A stretch of DNA of 20,677 nucleotides from Candidatus Saccharimonadota bacterium. GTDB lineage: Bacteria > Patescibacteriota > Saccharimonadia > Saccharimonadales > UBA4665. The translations under genes and the position numbers were made by a program. Positions within the stretch are counted from its first letter, which is position 1; every line of letters starts with the position of its first letter. The stretch spans positions 1 to 20,677 of the forward strand of contig JARIHJ010000011.1 in assembly GCA_029288335.1 (NCBI GenBank), written 5' to 3'. Shown here piece after piece: positions 7,050-14,139 of the stretch. Under the pieces are notes generated by a model. The model was not told the origin of the DNA, made no database searches, and saw nothing but the letters and a program-made list of their open reading frames with translations.

Positions 7050-7681
7050 TTATTTAATTGTAGCAGCTCTAGGAGTTCGCTGGGTTTATGCGCTACCGCG
7101 GCCGGATTTAATTTTCGCAAAGTTTCTTCTCTCGAAAATCCCCAGGTCACAGCAATCCAGGGCATTCCAACGGATCTCGCGGCTTCGCAATCTCTGAACT
7201 CGTCACCGATAAAAACACTTATGGCCGGCACTAGTTCTTCGCGGCGCATAAGCCGCCGCAACGATTTGGTTTTGCTTGTCACGAGTTTCCGACTGCCGTA
7301 CACGCCGCTGAAATATACGGCCAGCCCATTAAGTTTCAGGAATTTTTCGATGGTCACGCGAGAGTTCGTGCTGACGATAAATAATTGATAGCCACTAGCG
7401 TGCAATTTCTTAATAACTTCAGGCATTCCATCAAACGGATCAATCTCACGGATATGTTTATCAACCATTCCACGGACTTTGGTGAGGGCTAGCGGAAACC
7501 GCCAGAATGGCGCACCAATGCGCTGACCAAAGCGAATCAAGCCGCGCAGGCTCCTGATCTCTTCGGCCTCTATTCTGACGTGCGAACCGCTAATTTCGCG
7601 CGCAATGTCGATAAACACATCGACGCTGTCGGCAATCGTGCCATCAAAATCAAAAATTATCACTTTTGGTTTTTGAATCAT
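7046..7681 (-). CDS. HAD-superfamily hydrolase, phosphoglycolate phosphatase-like
   Basis: 211 aa. HAD motif I is FDFDGT (nucleophile Asp11, acid/base Asp13), motif II is the Ser/Thr in FIVSTNS (about residue 104), motif III Lys lies in the TSKTKS stretch (about 136-139), and motif IV is GDEFRDCEAARSVG (Asp160, Asp164). The cap is helical and inserted after motif I, as in subfamily IA enzymes such as Gph and PpaX. It probably dephosphorylates a small metabolite; the substrate cannot be read from sequence. The ATG at 7681 has no Shine-Dalgarno site but has an extended -10 box (TGC-TAGAAT) 6 nt upstream. The stop overlaps the start of the nuclease gene by 4 nt. Confidence 0.88.
   Translation of the reverse strand: MIQKPKVIIFDFDGTIADSVDVFIDIAREISGSHVRIEAEEIRSLRGLIRFGQRIGAPFWRFPLALTKVRGMVDKHIREIDPFDGMPEVIKKLHASGYQLFIVSTNSRVTIEKFLKLNGLAVYFSGVYGSRKLVTSKTKSLRRLMRREELVPAISVFIGDEFRDCEAARSVGMPWIAVTWGFSREETLRKLNPAAVAHKPSELLELLQLNK
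7057..7065 (-). promoter_or_regulatory. nuclease gene extended -10 (TGCTACAAT) inside the HAD gene end
   Basis: TGC-TACAAT lies within the last codons of the HAD gene (Leu-Leu-Gln-Leu), with 7 nt between the hexamer and the nuclease ATG. The TGn upstream extension compensates for the lack of a -35 box. Confidence 0.5.
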
Positions 7682-7687
7682 AGGCTA

Positions 7688-7696
7688 ATTCTAGCA
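7688..7696 (-). promoter_or_regulatory. HAD gene extended -10 (TGCTAGAAT), leaderless type
   Basis: TGC-TAGAAT is followed by 6 nt and then the HAD ATG at 7681. No -35 box and no Shine-Dalgarno site. Same layout as upstream of the nuclease gene and rseP. Confidence 0.6.
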
Positions 7697-7738
7697 GCTC
7701 AGTTACGTTAAACTCGAACTATAGAATATAGCAACTCG

Positions 7739-8437
7739 TTAGCTGTCGTTTTCGCCAATGTCTCGTAGGCGCCGGTTTTCCTCGGCCTCGACATCTTCGA
7801 TATACCAAATACTCCCATTTGGGCTGGGCTTTGTTTGGCAAGAAGGACAAAAAGGGACCTCTTCAGACCGAACCTCCCCGAACCCCGCCAAAGGCATAGC
7901 GCGCAGATGAAGCGGGTGTGAAACTGTTACGGCCGCCAGACGCGTACCGCAAGAATGCATCCATGCGCCAGTTTCTTCATCCTTAACAGATCCTGCGAGT
8001 ACTCCGGAGCTACCTACACCTTTCCCGACATACACTCGATTATGACTAGCAGCATCTAACGAATTTACACCGAGAACCTTTTCGGCCCATTTGCCTACTC
8101 GCTCAACAACCTCTTTTCGGTCGGTTGTGGCATCTCCTGGCTCCTCGATAGTCGGATCGAAGTAGCCCCTAAGCGGCATAGGAGCCTCGCGGTCAAAATC
8201 TATTAATTCCGCCTCTATAGTTGTACCCAACTGCGAAACATATCGAGCCACCTGCTGGCCGGCTTTAGCTATGCAAAACGGACCCTCTTGCCGACGAACC
8301 GGGCAATTATGGGGAAATAGATGACAATTCTGTCTTTCAACATTGCGAAGTTGCTCTACAGTATCAATGCCATCAACAAAATCACCCTGGCAAACACTAC
8401 CATCTTGTATCAGACGAGCCTCTTTCATAGCACCCAT
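7739..8437 (-). CDS. unknown Cys/His-rich protein, possible metal-binding
   Basis: 232 aa; I do not recognise the family. The N-terminal part has C38-H39-x3-H43-x-C45-P and then C55 in RRQEGPFCIAKAGQQVARYVSQL. The C-terminal part has C163 (WMHSCGT) and a CPSC knuckle (C197, C200) in PFCPSCQTKP, so zinc or Fe-S binding is plausible. No signal peptide or membrane helix. It has an SD-like AGAGG, but that lies only 3 nt before the ATG at 8437 and 12 nt before the in-frame ATG at 8428, so the start is uncertain by 3 codons. It is read 34 nt after the DUF427 gene and may be cotranscribed with it. CTAG, dense in neighbouring genes, occurs once here, and Arg/Leu codon choice looks different, hinting at separate history. 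Confidence 0.75.
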   Translation of the reverse strand: MGAMKEARLIQDGSVCQGDFVDGIDTVEQLRNVERQNCHLFPHNCPVRRQEGPFCIAKAGQQVARYVSQLGTTIEAELIDFDREAPMPLRGYFDPTIEEPGDATTDRKEVVERVGKWAEKVLGVNSLDAASHNRVYVGKGVGSSGVLAGSVKDEETGAWMHSCGTRLAAVTVSHPLHLRAMPLAGFGEVRSEEVPFCPSCQTKPSPNGSIWYIEDVEAEENRRLRDIGENDS

Positions 8438-8471
8438 TTTCCTCTTTTATGTAAGGAACGCAAGCACTAGC

Positions 8472-8774
8472 TTATTCGGTGACGCTAACATCGCGCCAGA
8501 AAGCAACATAATTGCTAAAGTCTTTTTTGACAGTATGAATAGCGCTCGGTTTCGGGTTCGGATAGCTCCAGGCGCTGTCTTTGCTCCAATTATCACCTTC
8601 ACCGACGTCGAAATATTGGCAGACACCTTTCCATGGGCAGGTGTATGGAGTGTCGGATTTGCGTAAAAACTCCTGGCGAACCGAGCTGGGAGGAAAATAC
8701 CAGTTGCGCTCGATAAAAATTAAATCCTCTTTGTCCGCTTCAGCAATAACTCGCCCGTTCCAAAGCGCTTTCAT
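8472..8774 (-). CDS. DUF427 (NTP_transf_9) domain protein
   Basis: 100 aa, a single DUF427 domain of normal length. Family landmarks are WNGRVIAEADKEDLIFIERNWYFPPSSV, TPYTCPWKGVCQYFDV (the CPxKG-x-xxYxDV core), DSAWSYPNPKPSA and the ending NYVAFWRDV. The biochemical role of the family is not settled, despite the nucleotidyltransferase-like name. Its ATG overlaps the lysS stop by one base (TAATG), and a strong Shine-Dalgarno site (AGGGAGGGG) is formed by the last lysS codons, so it should be translationally coupled to lysS. No CTAG occurs in it, unlike lysS. The Cys-rich unknown gene follows 34 nt downstream. Confidence 0.88.
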   Translation of the reverse strand: MKALWNGRVIAEADKEDLIFIERNWYFPPSSVRQEFLRKSDTPYTCPWKGVCQYFDVGEGDNWSKDSAWSYPNPKPSAIHTVKKDFSNYVAFWRDVSVTE

Positions 8775-10294
8775 TACCCCTCCCTTTGGAATTTAATTTC
8801 CGGGTATATAGACCGAGTAGTAGCGTCAATTTCACGGCGCAGCTGCGGAAAAGGTACGCCCTCGCGTGCAGTGACGCCTTCAAAAATCCAAAAAACACGC
8901 TCACTAAAGCCCAGCCCGCAAGCTGGCGGCATCCCGTATTCCAGCATCTCGACAAAGTCGATATCGAGCATCATCGCCTCGTCATCACCTGAGTCACGCA
9001 TTTTTTGCTGCTCAACAAACCGGTTCAACTGGTCGATCGGATCATTCAGCTCGGAGAACAAGTTACAGAGTTCCGATCCAGCAATCACCACTTGTGCGCG
9101 CTGAGTCGTCTCTGGGCGATCCGGGTTAACCTTAGACAAAGGGCTAATAAACGTCGGTGTGTTAACCAACCATATCGGCCCGGCTATATCTTTTCTGATA
9201 TTTTTCCATAGCTTATCAATACCACGGGCCTTGTTTTCAGCTTTCTCTATCTCAAGCTTGTTATCAGCGAGAGCCTTTTTCACATCGTCTAGTGAGCAGT
9301 TAAATGGGTCCAGTTGGTAGCGGTCTTTGATGGCGCTAGCGTAGTCCAGCTCGTCCCATTGCCTAGATAAGTCTACGTCGAATTCCCCGATCTTAAATTG
9401 AAGCTTACCAAAAGCTGCTTCGATTATAAATTTGAACATTTCCTCCTGAAACTTCACCCCCTCGCGCCAGTCAGCGTAGGCCCAGTACCATTCCATAGCA
9501 ACGTGCTCCGGCAGATGCTCATCGGAGTAATTTTCGTTTCTAAACCTCGGACCGATGTCATAGACTTTTTCGTAACCCGCCCCGAGCAAACGCTTTAGCG
9601 GTAATTCGTGACTGATTCTGAGATAAAAATCCTGATCGAGCGCATCCATATGGGTCACAAATGGGTTGGCATCAGCACCACCGGTCGTGTGCTCGAGCAC
9701 CGGGATATTTATCTCTATGAATCCATTTTGATTAAGGTAATCTCTGGTTGCCTGCCAAAATTTGCTGCGGCGAATAAAACGCTGGCGAACCTCATCGTTG
9801 ACATTCATATCGACGTAGCGACGACGCAAACGCTCTTCCTTGTCAGACAGTTGCTGGTAATTCACCGGCATTGGTCGTAGACTTTTTGTCAGCAATCTCA
9901 GCCGCTTTACTTCGATAGAAATCTCATCGGTCTGAGTTTTTATCACCTTACCAGTGGCCTCAATAAAGTCACCAGTGTCGAGCAAATTAACCTGTTCGAA
10001 ACCTAGCTGGCTAGTGCTAGCGTCAAGGCTCGCAACTTTATCTGGGGCGAGAAATAGTTGCAGCTGCCCGCTAGCGTCCTTGATTACTAAAAATGCGATC
10101 TTGCCGAAGCTGCGGATAGCAACGATTCGGCCAGCCACACTGGCCTCCTGCCCTTCCAGGGCTTCGAATTTAGCAGTGATCTCAGCTAGCGTATGCGTGC
10201 GATAAGTCTCGGCCGGGTATGGATCTAGTCCGAGCTTCCTCAAGCTCTCAAGCTTCTTCAGCCGCTCGTCGCGGTAATCTTTCAAAGTTGTCAT
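8774..10294 (-). CDS. lysS: lysyl-tRNA synthetase, class II
   Basis: 506 aa, normal LysRS length. It charges tRNA-Lys. The N-terminus (RLKKLESLRKLGLDPYP) and OB-fold anticodon-binding domain (VAGRIVAIRSFGKIAFLVIKD) are LysRS-like. In the core, GGADANPFVTHMDALDQDFYLRIS, FRNENYSDEHLPEHVAMEWY (motif 2 region) and ELCNLFSELNDPIDQLNRF match LysRS. Motif 3 reads PPACGLGFSERVFWIFEG instead of the common GGLGIGIDRL; the motif arginine is kept. The divergence suggests a lineage-specific LysRS rather than AspRS or AsnRS, given the N-terminus and the SELNDPIDQ block. The ATG at 10294 has no Shine-Dalgarno site, but TATACT lies 8 nt upstream. It ends one base into the DUF427 gene. Confidence 0.93.
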   Translation of the reverse strand: MTTLKDYRDERLKKLESLRKLGLDPYPAETYRTHTLAEITAKFEALEGQEASVAGRIVAIRSFGKIAFLVIKDASGQLQLFLAPDKVASLDASTSQLGFEQVNLLDTGDFIEATGKVIKTQTDEISIEVKRLRLLTKSLRPMPVNYQQLSDKEERLRRRYVDMNVNDEVRQRFIRRSKFWQATRDYLNQNGFIEINIPVLEHTTGGADANPFVTHMDALDQDFYLRISHELPLKRLLGAGYEKVYDIGPRFRNENYSDEHLPEHVAMEWYWAYADWREGVKFQEEMFKFIIEAAFGKLQFKIGEFDVDLSRQWDELDYASAIKDRYQLDPFNCSLDDVKKALADNKLEIEKAENKARGIDKLWKNIRKDIAGPIWLVNTPTFISPLSKVNPDRPETTQRAQVVIAGSELCNLFSELNDPIDQLNRFVEQQKMRDSGDDEAMMLDIDFVEMLEYGMPPACGLGFSERVFWIFEGVTAREGVPFPQLRREIDATTRSIYPEIKFQREG

Positions 10295-10302
10295 TAGTAG
10301 CT

Positions 10303-10308
10303 AGTATA
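10303..10308 (-). promoter_or_regulatory. lysS -10 box (TATACT), leaderless type
   Basis: TATACT is followed by 8 nt and then the lysS ATG, with no ribosome site between. The predicted transcript starts 0-2 nt before the start codon. No -35 box. Confidence 0.55.
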
Positions 10309-10344
10309 GCGTAAAGCTGGCAGCCGGCGTAAATGCCCTAATTT

Positions 10345-10803
10345 CTAGCTAATGCTAATGATTTTATAAGTCGTCATCTCATTAGCGGTTACAATTTCGA
10401 CCGATTCACCGACTGATTTGCCTATGAGCGCTCGGCCGATTGGAGATTCATCACTAATTTTGCCTTCCATCGGGTCGGCTTCAACCGTGCCAACGACTTG
10501 CAGCTCTCTGGTGCCACTACCACTTTTCAATTTCACTACCGATCCCAGCAAAACTTTCCCATCACTCCTAGGCTTTTTAATAATTTGCGTGTTAGCTAGG
10601 ATTTCTTCTATTTCGCTGATGCGCGACTCAGCCTTTTGCTGCTCATCACGCGCTGATTGATACTCAGCATTTTCAGATAAATCACCAAACTCGCGGGCGG
10701 TCTTGATGCGCTCCGCCATTGCTGGTCGCTCAGCCACCAGCTTAGCCAGCTCGGCTTCAAGCTCACTGACACCATCTTTGGTTAATTGGAAGGCTTTTTT
10801 CAT
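10345..10803 (-). CDS. greA: transcription elongation factor GreA
   Basis: 152 aa, close to the usual 155-160. GreA enters the RNA polymerase secondary channel and stimulates cleavage of backtracked RNA. The N-terminal coiled coil is intact (ELEAELAKLVAERPAMAERIKTAREFGDLSENAEYQSARDEQ), including the acidic tip Asp-Leu-Ser-Glu-Asn-Ala-Glu that helps chelate the polymerase Mg2+. The C-terminal FKBP-like domain (SVVKLKSGSGTRELQVVG through ISDESPIGRALIGKSVGESVEI) follows. Start at ATG 10803 is supported by a strong Shine-Dalgarno AAGGAGA about 9 nt upstream, in contrast to its leaderless neighbours. It lies between proS and lysS on the same strand. Confidence 0.96.
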   Translation of the reverse strand: MKKAFQLTKDGVSELEAELAKLVAERPAMAERIKTAREFGDLSENAEYQSARDEQQKAESRISEIEEILANTQIIKKPRSDGKVLLGSVVKLKSGSGTRELQVVGTVEADPMEGKISDESPIGRALIGKSVGESVEIVTANEMTTYKIISIS

Positions 10804-10851
10804 CCTGGTAAATCTCCTTTTTCTTGAAACTTGGGAACTAGCTAATTTGAA

Positions 10852-10879
10852 TTAGTACTAGCTAGTCTTAACTAGCCAA
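10852..10879 (-). promoter_or_regulatory. possible greA promoter
   Basis: TTGGCT (10874-10879, in the last codons of proS) and TACTAA (10852-10857) are spaced 16 nt apart upstream of greA. This would give a leader of about 45 nt carrying the AAGGAGA site. Both boxes are imperfect. Confidence 0.3.
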
Positions 10880-12121
10880 TCTGCTCACAAGCTCTTCCCG
10901 CGTTAGCAGTTCGGTTTCATTACTAGTTCGGGCCTTTAGCTCGACCTGGCCGTTAGTTACAGTTTTATCACTAATAACTATTCTTAGCGGAATACCCATC
11001 AGGTCGGCGTCGGCGAACTTCTCGCCTGCCCGAACGTCTCGGTCGTCATATAATACTCCAATGTGGCTCTCCGTCAAGGATTTATATAGCTCATCGGCAA
11101 ATTTAACAACTTCTGCGCTCACGCCAACCCTGGCGATATAGACCTCTGCCGGAGCGACGCTAGCCGGCCACGCCAGGCCTTTGTCGTCAGCAAAATGCTC
11201 CGCCAGCACACCCATTAAGCGGCTAATACCGATGCCGTAACAGCCCATAATGATAGATTTTTCTTTGCCGTTCTCGTTCGTTATGTAGACGTTAAGCGCA
11301 TCGGTGTACTTACTTTCGAGCGGGAAAATGTTGCCGACTTCAACCGCTCTGGTTTCAACCAAATCTTCCCGCTTAAGGCCCAGTTTTGCCAGTGTGTCAT
11401 CGTTATAGACTTCTTTGTTGACGGCTAGCTTCTTAGCCTTATCTAGGTAAATTACGTCCTCGCCTATGTCGCTGACCGTCTGAAATTCGTCGCTGAATTT
11501 ATCGGTAAAGTACCCTCCGTCGGCCACTGTCCGGTAGGTAATGTCCCCGATGCCTAGCCGAGCGTAAACCTTGTGATAAGCGCCGGCAATTTTCTCGTAA
11601 ATCTCAGCGTGCTCCTGCTGGCTCCTGGCGAAAGAGTACATATCTTTCATCACAAATTCACGGCCGCGCAAGAGGCCCGATTTGGCGCGTAGTTCATTCC
11701 TAAATTTATTCTGAATCTGATAAACCAAGACCGGCAGATCTTTATAAGAATTAACGTAAGGTGCCAGCGCATCGACGACTGGCTCCTCGTGCGTGAGGCC
11801 CACACCGAGCTCGGTGCCAGATTTAAGCTTGGTTTTGAACCAATTGTCGACTTTAGCGTCATCCCAGCGGTCGGTCTTCTCCCAGATGTCCCGGGGCTGC
11901 AGCGTGCTCATCGCTAGCTCTTGGCCACCAATAGCGTTCATTTCCTCGCGCACGATCTGCTTGATATTCTCTAGGACCGTTAGCCCCAACGGCAGATAAG
12001 CATAAACGCCAGCCATTTCCTTGTGGATGTAGCCAGCCTGGATTAATAACTGTGCATTCCTAGCCTCCTCATCAGCCGGCACGGTTTTACTGGTTTTAGT
12101 GAATAACTCGCTTAATCTCAT
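10868..12121 (-). CDS. proS: prolyl-tRNA synthetase, short form lacking the editing domain
   Basis: 417 aa, whereas typical bacterial ProRS has about 570. It charges tRNA-Pro. Class II landmarks are present: LPLGLTVLENIKQIVREEMN, LTHEEPVVD, RNELRAKSGLLRGREFVMKDMYSF (motif 2 region), GCYGIGISRLMGVLAEH (motif 3) and a C-terminal anticodon-binding domain with DDRDVRAGEKFADADLMGIPLRI. The roughly 180-residue INS editing domain that normally follows the ASHEFQ region is missing: the sequence passes from SDEFQTVSDIGEDVIYLD almost directly to VEVGNIFPLESKYTDAL. It therefore should not hydrolyse Ala-tRNA-Pro in cis. The ATG at 12121 lacks a Shine-Dalgarno site, with a weak TAATAT 7 nt upstream overlapping the CPBP stop. 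Confidence 0.95.
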   Translation of the reverse strand: MRLSELFTKTSKTVPADEEARNAQLLIQAGYIHKEMAGVYAYLPLGLTVLENIKQIVREEMNAIGGQELAMSTLQPRDIWEKTDRWDDAKVDNWFKTKLKSGTELGVGLTHEEPVVDALAPYVNSYKDLPVLVYQIQNKFRNELRAKSGLLRGREFVMKDMYSFARSQQEHAEIYEKIAGAYHKVYARLGIGDITYRTVADGGYFTDKFSDEFQTVSDIGEDVIYLDKAKKLAVNKEVYNDDTLAKLGLKREDLVETRAVEVGNIFPLESKYTDALNVYITNENGKEKSIIMGCYGIGISRLMGVLAEHFADDKGLAWPASVAPAEVYIARVGVSAEVVKFADELYKSLTESHIGVLYDDRDVRAGEKFADADLMGIPLRIVISDKTVTNGQVELKARTSNETELLTREELVSRLAS

Positions 12122-12128
12122 TTACTAA

Positions 12129-12134
12129 ATATTA
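12129..12134 (-). promoter_or_regulatory. possible proS -10 box (TAATAT)
   Basis: TAATAT (4 of 6 matches to TATAAT) ends 7 nt before the proS ATG and overlaps the TAA stop of the CPBP gene. It has the same spacing as the strong leaderless boxes elsewhere but a weaker sequence. Confidence 0.35.
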
Positions 12135-12944
12135 ACCGAAAGTGCCGATAAAGACGAATAGGGCCAAAAATGCGACGGTGTTTTTAAGCGAATGCAGGAA
12201 AACGCTAGACCACAAACTGCCGGTTCTAACTCTCAGGGTTACTAGCGCCAGCGACAGGATAAATACATCGATCGCCGCTGTCCAGAGTGGCGGCGCACCG
12301 CTGCCAAGCTCTAAATGGGCGATACCGAATAGAACGCTGGTCGCTAGCGTCGCCTGAATCACCGGTAGTGATTTGCGAAGTGAACCATAAAGGAAGCCGC
12401 GAAAGACCGTTTCTTCGACAATTGGCGGCAACACGGCTAGCGAAATATACGTCAACGCTAACTGCCAGGCTCCAACGGCATTAGTAAAGCCTAACTGTTG
12501 CTTTTGATTAACATTCAGGCTAGGGACTAGGCTCGTGACTACTTGCAGCACGATAGCTAGCACAATGAAATAAGCGATGAAGGCTAGCACCGCCAAACCG
12601 AGATCGCTCCATTTTGGCCAGCGATTCCAACCGAGGGACCGAAAACTGACATTATGCCGCTTTAAAAACGCCCAAAGCAGCAATATGGTCACGCCTTCGG
12701 CGAGCAGTACAAAGACGAACTGCGCCACAATGGAGTTAGTTAGCCAGTTCTGCGACTGCGCCCCGTCCCAGTGGCGGATCGCCGGATAAATCAAGAGCGC
12801 AAACGCCACTACGTACTGGCTCAAATACAAGATTATTACAACAACTACAGCCGTTAAGGACGACCATGGCCAATTCGGCTTAAAGCCTTCTCGTTTTGGC
12901 CTCGCTTTTTTTGCTAACTTTTCTGTTTCTGGCAAAATGGCCAC
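12132..12944 (-). CDS. CPBP family intramembrane metalloprotease
   Basis: 270 aa, with a Lys/Arg-rich cytosolic N-terminus and about six to eight hydrophobic segments. The CPBP (Abi/CAAX-protease-like) motifs are intact: EETVFRG (Glu177, Glu178, Arg182), FGIAH (His210) and HSLKN (His251, Asn255), the proposed glutamate/histidine active site inside the membrane. Family members cleave CAAX proteins in eukaryotes; in bacteria they are linked to peptide processing and immunity to self-made bacteriocins, but no such genes are nearby. The start is GTG at 12944, directly abutting the rseP stop codon TAG. No Shine-Dalgarno site is seen, so coupling to rseP is likely. It is followed 10 nt later by proS. 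Confidence 0.9.
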   Translation of the reverse strand: MAILPETEKLAKKARPKREGFKPNWPWSSLTAVVVVIILYLSQYVVAFALLIYPAIRHWDGAQSQNWLTNSIVAQFVFVLLAEGVTILLLWAFLKRHNVSFRSLGWNRWPKWSDLGLAVLAFIAYFIVLAIVLQVVTSLVPSLNVNQKQQLGFTNAVGAWQLALTYISLAVLPPIVEETVFRGFLYGSLRKSLPVIQATLATSVLFGIAHLELGSGAPPLWTAAIDVFILSLALVTLRVRTGSLWSSVFLHSLKNTVAFLALFVFIGTFG

Positions 12945-14108
12945 CTAGAAGAATTTAAAAATATCAGAGATTATCAATAGAATACCCAACGCCAAAATTA
13001 CGGCCATACCAATGCCATTCACTAGCTCTTCTTTCTTGGCCGACAGCGGTTTTTTGAATAATCGGCTAATCAGCAAAATCCAAACTCGGCCATCGACCGC
13101 CGGGATAGGTAAAAAGTTAATGACCGCCAGGGTTAGCGAGATCAGCGCGATAATTTCTAGTAAATACTGATAGCCAAGCACGCTAGTCGACTTCAAGATT
13201 ACGTATAAGCCAACCGGGCTGGCGAATTGGCTGCGCGCCTGGTTCAAATCCTGGCTGCTAGCTGCGTGATTACCGCTGACGCTGCTACCGATGTAGCCGA
13301 ACAGCCCACCGAAAGCGTGACCTAGGGCCACAAAAGTATCCTTAGTTATCTGCGCGCTGAAGCCGACCGCCACAATCGGTGCACTCCAGGTCGAACGCCG
13401 CAAGGTAAACGTCTGTGGCACCACCGACACACCCAAATGGCCTTCGTTGGTGCCCTTTATTTGTTGATTGCTGCGCAGCCTTACTTCTTTAGTAATTGTT
13501 TGATTACCGCGGGCATATACCAATTTAACTTCTTCGCCGGCGTACTTTTGGGTCAGACCGAGCAGTTGGCTGGATTGCTGGAGTGTAGTAACGTGGCCAA
13601 TTGGACCGATAGCGATAATCCTATCAGTTGCCGCCAGCCCCGCTCGAGAGGCTGGTGAGTGCGGCTCGACATAATCGGCCATAACTTCAGACTTTACAAC
13701 CTTAGTATCGCTCTTGATAGTAAACTGGTTTTGAAGCAACTTCGGCATTCCGACCCACGCCACAACTGTCAGTAAGACTAAGGCTATCGCGAGGTTAATA
13801 ACGACGCCGGCGGCCATAATTTTGGTCTTAGCCCAAACGCTAGCCGCGCCAAACGTGCCAGGCTTGGTATCGCTGTCGTGCTCGCCTTTTAGTTTGACGA
13901 AGCCGCCGAGGGGCAAAAGATTTATGGAAAAATCGAAGTCACCTTTTTTGCTTCTAATCCGTTTTTTGAACAGTCTCGGCGGAAAAAAGATACCGAATTC
14001 CTCGGCAACAACGCCGTTCCGCCGCGCCACCCAAAAGTGACCAAACTCGTGCGCCACAATTAATACGATCACCAGGAGAAAGCCAACAACGACAAAAACA
14101 ATGCTCAT
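12945..14108 (-). CDS. rseP: RseP-like site-2 zinc metalloprotease (M50)
   Basis: 387 aa. The zinc motif is His20-Glu21-Phe-Gly-His24 in the first membrane helix (IVLIVAHEFGHFWVARRNG). The conserved GIFFPPRLF region and LPLGGFVKLKGE follow, then a PDZ domain (VEPHSPASRAGLAATDRIIAI) and the C-terminal helix with NFLPIPAVDGRVW, where the Asp completes the zinc site (the usual form is N-x-LP-x-P-x-LDGG). The family cuts transmembrane anti-sigma factors or cleared signal peptides within the membrane. In many bacteria it sits in the frr-uppS-cdsA-rseP-proS chain; here uppS and cdsA are missing and a CPBP protease is inserted before proS. An extended -10 box ends 10 nt before ATG 14108. Confidence 0.95.
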   Translation of the reverse strand: MSIVFVVVGFLLVIVLIVAHEFGHFWVARRNGVVAEEFGIFFPPRLFKKRIRSKKGDFDFSINLLPLGGFVKLKGEHDSDTKPGTFGAASVWAKTKIMAAGVVINLAIALVLLTVVAWVGMPKLLQNQFTIKSDTKVVKSEVMADYVEPHSPASRAGLAATDRIIAIGPIGHVTTLQQSSQLLGLTQKYAGEEVKLVYARGNQTITKEVRLRSNQQIKGTNEGHLGVSVVPQTFTLRRSTWSAPIVAVGFSAQITKDTFVALGHAFGGLFGYIGSSVSGNHAASSQDLNQARSQFASPVGLYVILKSTSVLGYQYLLEIIALISLTLAVINFLPIPAVDGRVWILLISRLFKKPLSAKKEELVNGIGMAVILALGILLIISDIFKFF

Positions 14109-14118
14109 AAGCTAATTA

Positions 14119-14127
14119 ATTGTAGCA
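14119..14127 (-). promoter_or_regulatory. rseP extended -10 (TGCTACAAT)
   Basis: TGC-TACAAT is followed by 10 nt and then the rseP ATG, predicting a leader of about 3 nt or less. No Shine-Dalgarno site. Confidence 0.55.
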
Positions 14128-14139
14128 GTCTCGGCGCCG

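Noticed and set aside
10835..10872. Hairpin-like CTAGCTAG/CTAATT palindromes between proS and greA
   Set aside because: Stems are AT-rich, overlap each other and are not followed by T-runs; they are probably a by-product of the CTAG excess.
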